64,000 nt of DNA from Paenibacillus sinensis (GCF_019904155.1 NZ_JAHCMB010000128.1:81188-145187), one strand, 5' to 3'. Counted from the first letter of the stretch, positions 37,935 through 47,307 are shown. The notes: a model not told the origin generated them from the sequence alone. Made by a program: numbers and translations.

Positions 37935-38822
37935 TTACACAATCTGTAGAACGCGGTTGAACAAGTCTCCGAGCTCGCTGTCCGAAGCCGAGGAGATGTC
38001 GATGCCCGACAGCAGGCTGCGAACAGCGGTTAATTGATCATCTCCGGAAACCTCATCCGAATTTCCGGTAGAGTCTGCATCGCCCTGCTGCTGGAGATAC
38101 TCGAGCAGCGTCTTGATGTCATCCGTGCTCAGCTTGCCTGCAATACCGTTATCCTCCTGGGTGACTTCGCCGGTTGCGGACGTATCATCTACGGCTGCAT
38201 CATTGTTCGTTCCCCACATGAATGGCGGCGGAACAGCTCCCATTGCCTTCAGCATGGGAGGTACCCCTCCCGGCCCACCATTGCCTTCCTGATCATCAGG
38301 CATCGCATAGGCAAAAGAGCCCGGAACGGACTGCACCTGTGCGAACAGAGACGCAATATCCTCTTGAGACAGGCTGTCAAGATCGGTACCCGACAGCAGT
38401 TTGGACAGTGAGTTGACTGTGCTGTCTTCTGCCGTCAGGGACGCGCTGTCTGCTGAAGAGTCCAAGGCCGACACGGTGTCATCACTGGATGCATCCGTAG
38501 AGGCCGACAATTTGGACTGGATGCTCTCCAGAATGGATTTCATTTGATCCGGGTTCAGCGGCGGGGGAAGCTGGCGGCCCTGCGGCCGGCTGTAGATTCC
38601 GGTGGATGTCGCATCCGTATCGGTGTCGTCCGATAACTGTGCAAAATACTGCAGCGCAAGTGAACTGATCTCGGCGTACTCCGTATTCGTTGCCTCTGTA
38701 GTACTGCTCTTAGCAGCGGAAGTACTTGTGCTGCCAGCCGCTGCCGTCTTGACGGCGTTTAAGAGATTGTCATAATTGTAGTAGTTCTTTTGGTTGTAGG
38801 TATTGTAGATCGTTGTGGACAT
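37935..38822 (-). CDS. Acidic low-complexity protein with internal duplication, unknown function
   Basis: A protein of about 295 residues without a signal peptide or membrane segment, rich in Ser, Asp, Thr and Ala. MSTTIYNTYNQKNYYNYDNL at the N-terminus is Tyr/Asn-rich. Two copies of a module are visible: NPDQMKSILESIQSKL with LLSGTDLDSLSQEDIASLF, and later STDDIKTLLEYLQQQ with LLSGIDISSASDSELGDLF. A Pro/Gly-rich stretch separates them. The ATG at 38822 is preferred because GGAAGGGGAT precedes it; longer upstream starts lack one. I do not recognise the family. Confidence 0.7.
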   Translation of the reverse strand: MSTTIYNTYNQKNYYNYDNLLNAVKTAAAGSTSTSAAKSSTTEATNTEYAEISSLALQYFAQLSDDTDTDATSTGIYSRPQGRQLPPPLNPDQMKSILESIQSKLSASTDASSDDTVSALDSSADSASLTAEDSTVNSLSKLLSGTDLDSLSQEDIASLFAQVQSVPGSFAYAMPDDQEGNGGPGGVPPMLKAMGAVPPPFMWGTNNDAAVDDTSATGEVTQEDNGIAGKLSTDDIKTLLEYLQQQGDADSTGNSDEVSGDDQLTAVRSLLSGIDISSASDSELGDLFNRVLQIV

Positions 38823-38964
38823 TAATGATCCCCTTCCTTTATTGGCCAGGCGGCAAGCCCTGAATCCTCTATCGGAGCCCAAGCTGAATTGAAACTGAAA
38901 AGCGGCTGAAAACTAGCTGAAAGTTATGTAACCAGGGCGGCTACGGAGCTGCCGCATTCGAAGA

Positions 38965-38993
38965 TTGACATGGCCGTCAGAGGCCACTACGAT
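38965..38993 (+). promoter_or_regulatory. Promoter of the LacI-type gene with embedded inverted repeat
   Basis: -35 TTGACA (38965-38970), 17-nt spacer and -10 TACGAT (38988-38993). The spacer holds TGGCC-n6-GGCCA (38971-38986), an apt place for an autorepressor operator. Confidence 0.6.
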
Positions 38994-39023
38994 GAATAAT
39001 AAGTTTCCAACCGGAGGTCCGCC

Positions 39024-39935
39024 ATGAAAGGAAAAAAAGTGACGCTGCAGGATATCGCCAGGGAAGCGCGTGTGTCATCCGCCACGGTGTCCTATGTGCT
39101 CAATTACTCGGAGAAAGAGAAGATCAGCCACAAGACCCGCCTGAAGGTGTTCGAAGCCGCCAGGAAGCTGAACTATGTTCCGGATATGACAGCCAAAGCT
39201 CTAGCCAACAAAAAAAGCTATCTGATCGGAGTCATTGTCAATCTCGGCGAATTCAATCTGAGGAGCAAGCTCTATCAATATTACGAGCAAATTGACGCGC
39301 TCCAAAGCCGGCTTCACCAGCTCGGATACGATGTCGTTCTGCTCTCAACGCAAAATCTGACTGAGGATATCCAGATCAGTCAGCGCCGGTCGCTGGACGC
39401 CGCGTTTATCATCGATATGGATACGGTGACGCTGGCAGGTATGGTCAATCGATTTTACATACCGCTGATCTTTATTGACGGGTATTTGGGAGATCCGTTG
39501 TTTCATGAGGTGCTTGTTGACTACGAATCCGTCTTTGCGGCGGAAGTTGTGCCGGGAAATACGTATGTAGCCATAGAGGAATATTCCAGCGATTATGTGT
39601 ACAAATGCGCGAGCAAATATTGTCCGGAGGAATGGATCTTCGTTAACCGGAAGGGCGCCTCGCTTCGGGATTTCCTTGCTTCCAAGCATGGCATGAAGGG
39701 AGTGGTGGTCGGAGAAGTGCTCGGTCTGCAGACGGAAAGTCTGACAGGCGGGCCGCTTGCCGTCGTTGTCGGTGACGGAGAATGCACTCTGCTCCGGCCC
39801 GAGACCCGGAAGATCGTGGTCGATCAGGCGCAAAAAGCCGATATAGCGATTCATGTTCTCCGCAGTCTGCTGTCTCTCGATAACTCAGGGGACCCTCCCA
39901 AGAGTGTGTATGTCACTCCGCAAGCCTTGGGATGA
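39024..39935 (+). CDS. LacI-type transcriptional regulator, short effector domain
   Basis: A 303-residue regulator with a canonical LacI headpiece (VTLQDIAREARVSSATVSYVL, RLKVFEAARKLNYVPDMTAKAL). The effector domain begins normally (YLIGVIVNLGEF) but is shorter than usual and its second half departs from the family: the IPTAVFCANDxxA-type motif is not seen. It may have lost sugar binding or bind something else. The next gene downstream, after 590 nt, is a GH13 amylase-type enzyme, a possible target. GGAGGTCC precedes the ATG. Confidence 0.82.
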   Translation: MKGKKVTLQDIAREARVSSATVSYVLNYSEKEKISHKTRLKVFEAARKLNYVPDMTAKALANKKSYLIGVIVNLGEFNLRSKLYQYYEQIDALQSRLHQLGYDVVLLSTQNLTEDIQISQRRSLDAAFIIDMDTVTLAGMVNRFYIPLIFIDGYLGDPLFHEVLVDYESVFAAEVVPGNTYVAIEEYSSDYVYKCASKYCPEEWIFVNRKGASLRDFLASKHGMKGVVVGEVLGLQTESLTGGPLAVVVGDGECTLLRPETRKIVVDQAQKADIAIHVLRSLLSLDNSGDPPKSVYVTPQALG

Positions 39936-40145
39936 TTCTCATGTCCTATAGATCCGGTATGGTCTTCTCTCATTCAGGGGGAGAACATGCTTTTTTGTAT
40001 GTAATTCCAAAAAAAATTTTGGCTTGTCTGCGTGCCTTTACTTCAGCTTAACGAATGGAAGTGCAAAGACTCCAACCGGCTGTGCCGCTTAAGGCGGCGA
40101 TCGACCGCTTGCAGCTTAACGAAATTTCTCACTTCGGGGGCCGCC

Positions 40146-40184
40146 GCCAAAACCTTGCAGCCAAGGCGGTTTTGACCCTTTTTT
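40146..40184 (+). terminator. Terminator-like hairpin before the GH13 promoter
   Basis: CAAAACC-TTG pairs with CAA-GG-GGTTTTG across a 4-nt loop with a small bulge, followed by CCCTTTTTT. The preceding 200 nt (39936-40145) hold two copies of CAGCTTAACGAA (near 40045 and 40110) and no gene. Confidence 0.5.
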
Positions 40185-40189
40185 AGTGA

Positions 40190-40218
40190 TTGACAACCGG
40201 ATTTTCGAGATTTACACT
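40190..40218 (+). promoter_or_regulatory. SigA-type promoter of the GH13 gene
   Basis: Perfect -35 TTGACA (40190-40195), 17-nt spacer and -10 TACACT (40213-40218). Confidence 0.6.
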
Positions 40219-40526
40219 AAGGTCACTTAAGCGCATAAGTGAAGATTTTACCGACTGTTTTCAGATAGTCAGAAGTCCGGTTGCAGACAGGAAACCCGCA
40301 GGCAGGAGCTCAGCATTTGGATATGCCGGATTGGGAGAGATGAGAGCTTCCGGAAGCTGTTCACCGTCCCGTTCTGGCCGCATCCCTGCCCGAAGGAGTG
40401 CTCATTTGTCTGGCTGTATACAAGAGCGCTCGTCACAAGTCCCTAAGTCACATGCCGGTGTTTGAGAATCTGGTGAACGGGTAATTCAGCCCGGTTAACA
40501 AGTAACAGAAGAGAAGGAGTGGAATT
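40219..40526 (+). other. Long 5' leader of the GH13 gene, possibly structured
   Basis: About 300 nt separate the predicted transcription start from the ATG. The leader opens with a CACTTA-AGCGCA-TAAGTG hairpin and holds several further short inverted repeats (for example GACT/AGTC near 40250). I see no match to T-box or other common riboswitch landmarks, and no convincing reading frame. GAAGGAGTGG at the end is the ribosome-binding site. Confidence 0.4.
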
Positions 40527-42374
40527 ATGGATTTATCAGCTGTCATTCACGAACCCAAAAGTGCCCTTTCCTACATGTTCGACGCAAATACGCTTCATCT
40601 GCGGATCAAGACGAAGAAGAATGATGTGAAGTCCGTAACGCTGCTTGCGGCCGATCCCTTTAACTGGCGGCCAACCGTCGATAACCCGGAGATATACGAA
40701 TTCGCGCTCGAGACGATGGCGCGGATTCCGATGATTAAAGAGGCGGAGACCCGTTATCACGACTGCTGGTTTGCGGAATTGACCGGATCTTCATGGAAAA
40801 GAGTCAAATACGGATTTGTGCTGGACGACGGGAACCGGCAAATTTTTGCCGGATGCCATGATTTTCTCGAGCTTCCGGAGGAATGGACACCGCCTGCCGA
40901 TCACTCGAATTATTACAATTACCCCTATCTTCTTGAGGAAGATCTGTACCGAGCGCCGGCTTGGGTGAAGGATACGATCTGGTACCAGATTTTTCCCGAC
41001 CGGTTTAGCAGGGGAGCCGGCAGAGCGGCAGAGGACGCGCTTCCATGGGGAAGCGTAGAGCGTGACGGCAACGATATCAAATTCGGAGGCAATATTCAGG
41101 GCATTATCGACAAACTGGATTATATCCGGGATTTGGGCTGCGGGGGCATTTATTTCACACCTCTATTCGCATCCCCCAGCTCGCATAAATACGATACCCG
41201 GGACTATTTCAGCATTGATCCGGATTTCGGAGACAACGCTCTGTTCGGTAACCTCGTCGACGAGGCTCACAAAAGGGGCATAAAGGTTATGCTGGATGCG
41301 GTGTTCAATCACTGCGGCTATGAGCATCCGTTCTGGCAGGATGTGCTGAAACGGGGGCAGGAGTCTCCGTATTACGATTATTTCTACATCCTGGACCCGA
41401 ATAAGCCGGTAGAGCCCGACCTCTCATCGCGCGGGTACTTAGGAGAGCATCTGAACTACCTGACCTTCGGTTATACGGAGAATATGCCTAAATGGAATAC
41501 AGGCAATCCGGGGGCGAGAGAATATTTGCTGAGCGTCGCGGAGTTCTGGGCGAAACACTATAAAATCGACGGCTGGCGGCTCGATGTATCCAACGAAGTC
41601 TCTCATGAATTCTGGCGGGAATTCCGGAAGCGGATCAAGGGAGTTGATCCCGAAATTTACATTCTGGGCGAGAATTGGCTGAACTCCAATCCATGGCTGT
41701 TGGGCGATCAGTTCGATGCGGTGATGAATTATGAGTTCTCTTCGCCGGTCATCAGGTTCTTCGGAACACAGCACAAGAATCAGGAGCAATACAGTGCTAC
41801 GGATTTCACGGCCGCCGTCAATGAGCTGCTTGTCAGCTATCCCAAGAATGTGACGACGACTTTGTTCAATCTGCTTGACAGCCATGATACAGCCCGGATT
41901 CTTTCACTATGCGGCGAGAATGCGGATTTGGTGAAGCTGGCATATGTGTTCCTGCTGACCTATCCCGGGTCTCCAAGCATATATTATGGCGGCGAACTGG
42001 GACTTTCGGGCGATGAGCATCATAACCGGCAGTGTATGCCATGGGAGCCGAAGCTGCAGAACAAAGACCTTTACCAAGTCGTGCATAAGCTGATCGCGCT
42101 GAGAAAGCAATTTCCGGCGTTCAGAACGGCCGATTGGCACTGGCTTGCGGCTGATGATTCCACCGGCACATTGATCTACCGGAAACGGGCGGAAGGCGAT
42201 ACGCTATATGTCCTGATTCACAACTCGCCGGAAGCTAAGGAAGTTCCGCTGCCTGCGGAATTCCGGGGACAGAGCTTCATCGATCTGATTAGCGGGCAGC
42301 CCTGCGAGGACTTGCCGGCTGTCCACATGCCAGCTTATTCGTTCCTGCTGTTGCACAGCCAAGAAACCAAATAG
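40527..42374 (+). CDS. GH13 cyclomaltodextrinase/neopullulanase-type alpha-glycosidase
   Basis: A 615-residue cytoplasmic enzyme. An N-terminal CBM34-like domain (about residues 1-125) precedes the TIM barrel. YQIFPDRFSRG is typical of the cyclomaltodextrinase/neopullulanase subgroup (GH13_20). Catalytic residues are Asp353 in GWRLDVSNEVS, Glu382 in ILGENW and Asp454 in LLDSHDTAR; MLDAVFNHCG is conserved region I. It hydrolyses maltodextrins, cyclodextrins or pullulan to maltose or panose. No signal peptide and no transporter beside it. The LacI-type gene upstream may regulate it. Confidence 0.92.
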   Translation: MDLSAVIHEPKSALSYMFDANTLHLRIKTKKNDVKSVTLLAADPFNWRPTVDNPEIYEFALETMARIPMIKEAETRYHDCWFAELTGSSWKRVKYGFVLDDGNRQIFAGCHDFLELPEEWTPPADHSNYYNYPYLLEEDLYRAPAWVKDTIWYQIFPDRFSRGAGRAAEDALPWGSVERDGNDIKFGGNIQGIIDKLDYIRDLGCGGIYFTPLFASPSSHKYDTRDYFSIDPDFGDNALFGNLVDEAHKRGIKVMLDAVFNHCGYEHPFWQDVLKRGQESPYYDYFYILDPNKPVEPDLSSRGYLGEHLNYLTFGYTENMPKWNTGNPGAREYLLSVAEFWAKHYKIDGWRLDVSNEVSHEFWREFRKRIKGVDPEIYILGENWLNSNPWLLGDQFDAVMNYEFSSPVIRFFGTQHKNQEQYSATDFTAAVNELLVSYPKNVTTTLFNLLDSHDTARILSLCGENADLVKLAYVFLLTYPGSPSIYYGGELGLSGDEHHNRQCMPWEPKLQNKDLYQVVHKLIALRKQFPAFRTADWHWLAADDSTGTLIYRKRAEGDTLYVLIHNSPEAKEVPLPAEFRGQSFIDLISGQPCEDLPAVHMPAYSFLLLHSQETK

Positions 42375-42385
42375 CTTCAAGTCTT

Positions 42386-42420
42386 AAACGGAGCCGCTGA
42401 AGTCGGCTCCGTTTGTTTGT
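42386..42420 (+). terminator. Rho-independent terminator after GH13
   Basis: AAACGGAGCCG, a 7-nt loop and CGGCTCCGTTT are followed by GTTTGT. Confidence 0.8.
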
Positions 42421-42568
42421 CTGTATCGATTTTAGGATCGGTGCAACAAAAAAATGGAATTAAAAATATAAAAAGTAAATATAGTACAAATATTTTAATA
42501 TATAGGATGTTAGAAATGTTACGCTAACTTCAAATTGATGTAAAAATAATGTTAAAAAAGACCTCGAT

Positions 42569-42616
42569 TTAACCTATTACTTAACTTATCGTGTGAAGTT
42601 TATTACATACTTTACG
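42569..42616 (+). promoter_or_regulatory. Pho-box-like direct repeats upstream of the YfkN-like gene
   Basis: TTAACC-n6-TTAACT (42569-42586) and TTTATT-n6-TTTACG (42599-42616) resemble PhoP direct-repeat sites (TTAACA-like units spaced by about 5 nt). The surrounding 42421-42712 is very AT-rich and otherwise empty; TATAAA near 42646 is a possible -10. Confidence 0.35.
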
Positions 42617-42712
42617 TTTGCTTTATGATTTTCTGCTAGATTCTATAAAATTTATATGCTACAATCTCCCCCGAGTGGAAATAATAGAATAATAGAGGAG
42701 GATCACTTATTC

Positions 42713-45700
42713 ATGGGAGATCTGCGTTGGAACAAGCGAGTGGCTTCCGTATTGGCCGGAGCTGTGTTCACGGCCCAAATACTGGGGGGAGCTGCGCTAG
42801 GTTCACTTTGGGGTACGGAGAAGGCGGATGCCGCCGGTGCTGGGGCCTCTTCACTGCCTAAAATTGACCTTAGGTTAATGAGCACGACGGACGTGCATAC
42901 CAACGTCTACGGCTGGGACTACTTCAAGGATGCTCCGTCTGCAACGGTCGGGCTTTCCCGAACCTACACATTGGTGAAGGCAGCTCGGGCGGAGCAGCAA
43001 AATAACCTGCTGCTCGATAACGGAGACTTGATTCAGGGTACGCCGCTGGGTACATATGAAGCAAAGATCAATCCGTTGACGGCTCCTGAAAATGCCGGAA
43101 AGGCTCACCCGATGATCGCCGCCCTCAATACGATGGGCTATGATGCGGCAACTTTCGGAAATCATGAATTCAATTACGGTCTGGATTTCCTGGATCGCAC
43201 GATCAAGGGAGACGAACAGCCTGGAACCAAGGCCAATTTCCCGTATATCAACGCCAATATTTACAACGTAGATGGAAGCGGAAATCCGACAACGAACAAA
43301 TACGAGCCTTTTGTCATTCTGGACAAGCAAGTGAAGGACAGCAATGGCAACGATGTCACACTTCATGTCGGCCTGCTCGGTCTTGTAACGCCGCAGATCA
43401 TGGATTGGGACAAGGCGAACCTCGAAGGTAAGGTTACAACTGCAGATATTGCGGCAACCGCTGAGAAGTTCGTTCCGGAAATGAAGGCGCGTGGAGCCGA
43501 TGTAATTGTCGCCATGGCTCACTCGGGCTTTGACTCCGCGGCGTCTATCGGAGACGGCTCCGAGAATGACATTAACGCGCTGAGCCAGGTGCCAGGCATC
43601 GACGCCATCACATTCTCGCATACGCACAAGGCGTTCCCGACGAACGGCGACAACACGGCGCTGGATGCTTCCTTCAAGGACCCGTCCACCAAGCAGCCTT
43701 ATTCTTACATCGATAATGTGAACGGCCATATCCACGATGTTCCGGCTGTACAAGCCGGCTTCGGCGGCGGTTATCTCGGCCTGATCGATCTTGTGATCAC
43801 TCAGGACGGAAGCGGCAAATGGACAGTGGACAAGGGTGCTTCCAAAGCATCGACCCGCTCGGCCAAGGATGTTGCGGAAGATCCGGCTGTTCTGAATGCG
43901 GTGGGCGGCGATCATGAGGCTACCCGCGATTATACCGGAACTCCGCTTGGCACCACACTGGCGCCGATGAACAGCTATTTTGCGCTCGTTCAGGATGACC
44001 CGACCGTTCAGATCGTAACTTACGCGCAGAAGCGCTATGTCGAGAATCTGATCAACACCGACGGAAACCTGTCCCAGTACAAGGGCTTGCCGATTCTCAG
44101 TGTAGGCGCTCCGTTCAAAGCGGGACGCAACGGCCCGGACGAGTATACAAGCATTGATGCCGGTCCGCTGACGATCCGCAGTGCGAGTGATCTGTATCTG
44201 TATGACAATACGCTTAAGGCAATTGTAGTCAAAGGTTCGGTCGTCAAGGAATGGCTGGAAATGAGCGCAGGTGCTTTTAACCAAATCAAGACCCGCATTA
44301 CTACACCGCAGTCTTTGCTCAATTCCAAGTTCGCTGTCTATAACTTTGACGTTATCGATGGCATTCAGTACAAAATCGACGTGACCAAGAATGCGAAATA
44401 CAAACCAGACGGTACGATCAACGACCCAACCTCCAGCCGGGTGGTCGATGTAACCTATAACAATGAACCGCTCAATCTGAATCAGGACTTCGTCGTTGTG
44501 ACGAACAACTATCGTGCAAGCGGCGGCGGCAACTTCCCGGGTGTCAAGGGATCGAAGATGATCATCGACTCCCAGATGGAGAACCGTCAGGTTCTGATGG
44601 ATTACATCACCGAAGCCGGAACGATTGATCCGACTGCGGATGGCAACTGGTCTATCGCTCCGATCAAGAGCAATGTGAATGTAACCTTTACGTCTTCGCC
44701 TCTGGCGGCTGCAAGTCTTCCGTCCTACATGTCCTCCACCGGACAAAAGGATGAGAGAGGGTTCAGCATTTATAATCTGAATCTGAATGAAGCGCAACCT
44801 GCGCCGACCCAGGATGTAGAAGTTCACCTGATCGGTATTAACGACTTCCACGGCCAGCTGGACACGACATCTATTGTCAGCGGCAAGTCTGTAGGCACAG
44901 CCGCTATTCTGGCGACCTATCTGAAGCAGGCTCAAGCGAAGTATGAGCACTCGCTGCTGTTCCACAACGGCGACTCGGTAGGAGCCTCTGCTCCGGTATC
45001 TTCTCTGGAGCGCGATGAACCGACGATCAAGTGGATGAACATGATGGGCTTTGATGTCGGTTCCCTCGGCAACCATGAGTTCGACCAAGGTGTGGACGCA
45101 TTGAAATCCCAGCTGTACGGCGGTAAAGATCCGAAGAATGAGAGCATCGTTCACGCCGGTACGGATTTCGATTACGTGAATGCCAACACGATTGACAATG
45201 TAACAGGCAAGCCGATCATCAATCCTTATGTCATTAAGGAAATCGGAGGCGTTAAGATCGGATTTATCGGTCTGGTTACCAAAGCGACGCCAAGCAAGGT
45301 TTCTCCTGCAGGCACAGCAGGCGTACACTTCCTGTCTCCTGAGGAAGAAGCGCAGGCTGTAGAGAAATATGCAGCCGAGCTGCAGAGCAAGGGTGTACAG
45401 ACAATCATCGTTCTGGCCCATGATCCGGCAACGACCAAGGATGGTCTGACGACTGGTGAAGCTGCCGATCTGGCCAATGCGCTTCCGGCGAATTCTCCGG
45501 TAGACGTTATCGTGGCCGGCGACAACCACGCTCTTGCCAACGGCACCGTGAACGGCAAGCTGATTGTCCAGGCATATTCCTACGGAACGGCGTTTGAAGA
45601 CATCAAGCTGGTCATCGACCACACAACGGGCGATGTGAAAGATAAGTCCGCTACCGTTACAACGACATTCCAGCAGGGAGTAACTCCTGATGCCGCTACC

Positions 45701-47029
45701 GCAGCGCTGGTCAATGAATATCTGAACAAGCATCCGGAGCTGACCCGCCCGGTTGGTACAACGGACGGAAGCATTACCCGTACGGATGCATACAACAATG
45801 AATCGGCTCTGGGCAACCTGATCGCCGATGCAATGCGCGACGCAGCCTTTGGCGACAACAAAGGACCGGCTGACTTCGCCTTCATGAATCCGGGCGGCAT
45901 CCGCGCCGATCTTCCGGCCGGCAATGTTTCCTTCGGCGACCTGGCCAAGATTCAGCCATTCGGCAATACGCTGGTGAAGCTGACGCTGACCGGTGCACAG
46001 ATCAAGACGCTGCTGAAACAGCAATGGGCTGTGAAGGCTGATGGTACAGCTGACACCAAGACACTGCAAATTTCGGGCCTCAAATACACGGCCAATATGT
46101 ACCTGCCGGTTGAGAGCCGGATTGCATCTCTGACAAAAGCCGATGGCACACCAATCCAGGATACTCAGAAGTACACGGCAGTCGTCAACAACTTCATGGC
46201 GGCAGGCGGAGACAACTACAAGGTACTGACAGAAGCATCCGACTCTCTGGCTGGTCCGATCGATCTGGACGTATTCTACGATTACATCGTCAAGAAGTTC
46301 AATGGCGGCCAAATTACCGCTTCTGTTGAAGGACGTATTACCAACGTAACGACTCCAGGCTCCGGATCAGGTTCGGGTTCGACAGCAACACCGAAGCCGA
46401 GCGCGTCCGCTTCACCGACGCCAACTCCGTCCGCAACCCCTGCACCAAGTGCAACTCCGGCTCCGACTGCTTCCGCAGCTCCGAAGTTCACGGACTTGGG
46501 CAAGGTAGCATGGGCTCAGGAAGCGATTCAATCGCTAACGGACAAGGGTATTCTTAAAGGCATGGGCGACGGCACCTTCGCTCCGCAGAAGACTGTAACC
46601 CGTGCGGAATTTGTTACGATGCTCGTTCGTGCATTGAATCTGCCTGAAGCAGCCGGCAGCAACAGCTTCACCGATGTCAAGAGCAATGCCTGGTATACGG
46701 ATTCGATCGCCAGAGCATATAAGGCGGGCATCGTATCAGGCTCCGGCGGCGGCAAATTCGAACCGGGACGCCAGGTAACCCGGGAAGAAATGGCGACTAT
46801 GATCTACAACGCGCTTAAATCGCAGCTGCAGCCGATCGACCAGAACTCTGCTCTGAAGTCGTTCTCCGACAGCTCCAAGATTGCATCCTACGCGAAGCTC
46901 CCTGTCGCACAGCTGACTCAGCTGGGCATCATCAAGGGTGTAGATGCATCGAAGTTCGCGCCGAAGGAACTCGCTAACCGTGCCCAGGCGGCGGTAATTA
47001 TCTACCGCATGCTTGGCCAGGCTTCATAA
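42713..47029 (+). CDS. SLH-anchored double 5'-nucleotidase/2',3'-cyclic phosphodiesterase (YfkN-like)
   Basis: A 1438-residue surface enzyme. After a signal peptide (to about residue 40) come two complete calcineurin-like phosphoesterase plus nucleotidase-C units. The first has STTDVHTN, DNGDLIQGTPLG, GNHEFNYG and SHTHKAF. The second has GINDFHGQ, HNGDSVGAS, GNHEFDQG, AGDNHALA and the nucleotidase part LGNLIADAMRDAA / NPGGIRADL. A Ser/Pro/Thr/Ala linker and three SLH repeats (from about residue 1268) end the protein. B. subtilis YfkN has the same tandem layout but a sortase anchor. It would release phosphate and nucleosides from extracellular nucleotides. The ATG at 42713 follows GAGGAGG; spacing is 11 nt. 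Confidence 0.9.
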   Translation: MGDLRWNKRVASVLAGAVFTAQILGGAALGSLWGTEKADAAGAGASSLPKIDLRLMSTTDVHTNVYGWDYFKDAPSATVGLSRTYTLVKAARAEQQNNLLLDNGDLIQGTPLGTYEAKINPLTAPENAGKAHPMIAALNTMGYDAATFGNHEFNYGLDFLDRTIKGDEQPGTKANFPYINANIYNVDGSGNPTTNKYEPFVILDKQVKDSNGNDVTLHVGLLGLVTPQIMDWDKANLEGKVTTADIAATAEKFVPEMKARGADVIVAMAHSGFDSAASIGDGSENDINALSQVPGIDAITFSHTHKAFPTNGDNTALDASFKDPSTKQPYSYIDNVNGHIHDVPAVQAGFGGGYLGLIDLVITQDGSGKWTVDKGASKASTRSAKDVAEDPAVLNAVGGDHEATRDYTGTPLGTTLAPMNSYFALVQDDPTVQIVTYAQKRYVENLINTDGNLSQYKGLPILSVGAPFKAGRNGPDEYTSIDAGPLTIRSASDLYLYDNTLKAIVVKGSVVKEWLEMSAGAFNQIKTRITTPQSLLNSKFAVYNFDVIDGIQYKIDVTKNAKYKPDGTINDPTSSRVVDVTYNNEPLNLNQDFVVVTNNYRASGGGNFPGVKGSKMIIDSQMENRQVLMDYITEAGTIDPTADGNWSIAPIKSNVNVTFTSSPLAAASLPSYMSSTGQKDERGFSIYNLNLNEAQPAPTQDVEVHLIGINDFHGQLDTTSIVSGKSVGTAAILATYLKQAQAKYEHSLLFHNGDSVGASAPVSSLERDEPTIKWMNMMGFDVGSLGNHEFDQGVDALKSQLYGGKDPKNESIVHAGTDFDYVNANTIDNVTGKPIINPYVIKEIGGVKIGFIGLVTKATPSKVSPAGTAGVHFLSPEEEAQAVEKYAAELQSKGVQTIIVLAHDPATTKDGLTTGEAADLANALPANSPVDVIVAGDNHALANGTVNGKLIVQAYSYGTAFEDIKLVIDHTTGDVKDKSATVTTTFQQGVTPDAATAALVNEYLNKHPELTRPVGTTDGSITRTDAYNNESALGNLIADAMRDAAFGDNKGPADFAFMNPGGIRADLPAGNVSFGDLAKIQPFGNTLVKLTLTGAQIKTLLKQQWAVKADGTADTKTLQISGLKYTANMYLPVESRIASLTKADGTPIQDTQKYTAVVNNFMAAGGDNYKVLTEASDSLAGPIDLDVFYDYIVKKFNGGQITASVEGRITNVTTPGSGSGSGSTATPKPSASASPTPTPSATPAPSATPAPTASAAPKFTDLGKVAWAQEAIQSLTDKGILKGMGDGTFAPQKTVTRAEFVTMLVRALNLPEAAGSNSFTDVKSNAWYTDSIARAYKAGIVSGSGGGKFEPGRQVTREEMATMIYNALKSQLQPIDQNSALKSFSDSSKIASYAKLPVAQLTQLGIIKGVDASKFAPKELANRAQAAVIIYRMLGQAS

Positions 47030-47048
47030 GCTGCCCCACAGTAACATT

Positions 47049-47085
47049 AACACCCCGCTATCTTCGGATGGCGGGGTGTTTTTTT
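47049..47085 (+). terminator. Rho-independent terminator
   Basis: AACACCCCGC pairs with GCGGGGTGTT around a TTCG-containing loop, followed by seven T. Confidence 0.92.
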
Positions 47086-47206
47086 GATGCAAGGACTTTG
47101 GACGCCAGAGCCCTTATTTCGGGAATAACAGGCATTTATCAAAGTTACGGACCTAGAGCTTTTGTAGATTGATTTGCTGAGAGCAGGAATAATTGCTTAT
47201 TTAAGC

Positions 47207-47307
47207 GATCACTAGGGCTGTGAGCGGCGGAATATCAGAGCTGTATCGGCAGATTACCAGAGCTGTATGTCGCAGATCACTAAGACTGCAAGGCGCAGAT
47301 TATCAGC
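47207..47307. repeat. Degenerate 23-bp tandem repeats
   Basis: Four to five diverged units starting at 47207, 47230, 47252, 47275 and 47298 follow the pattern GATYAYYAGRGCTGTATG-CGCA. The period is 22-23 bp without spacers, so it is not a CRISPR array. The surrounding 47086-47387 holds no gene. Confidence 0.6.

Noticed and set aside
40190..40465. A 91-codon frame inside the GH13 leader
   Set aside because: It begins within the -35 of the predicted promoter, lacks a ribosome-binding site and has no recognisable domain.
42875..46312. A very long open frame of about 1145 codons on the minus strand
   Set aside because: It lies wholly inside the phosphoesterase gene, lacks a ribosome-binding site and recognisable domains, and has the Arg/Cys-rich composition of an antisense shadow.
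47207..47307. Possible CRISPR-like array
   Set aside because: Units abut each other without unique spacers, are diverged, and no cas genes are present.
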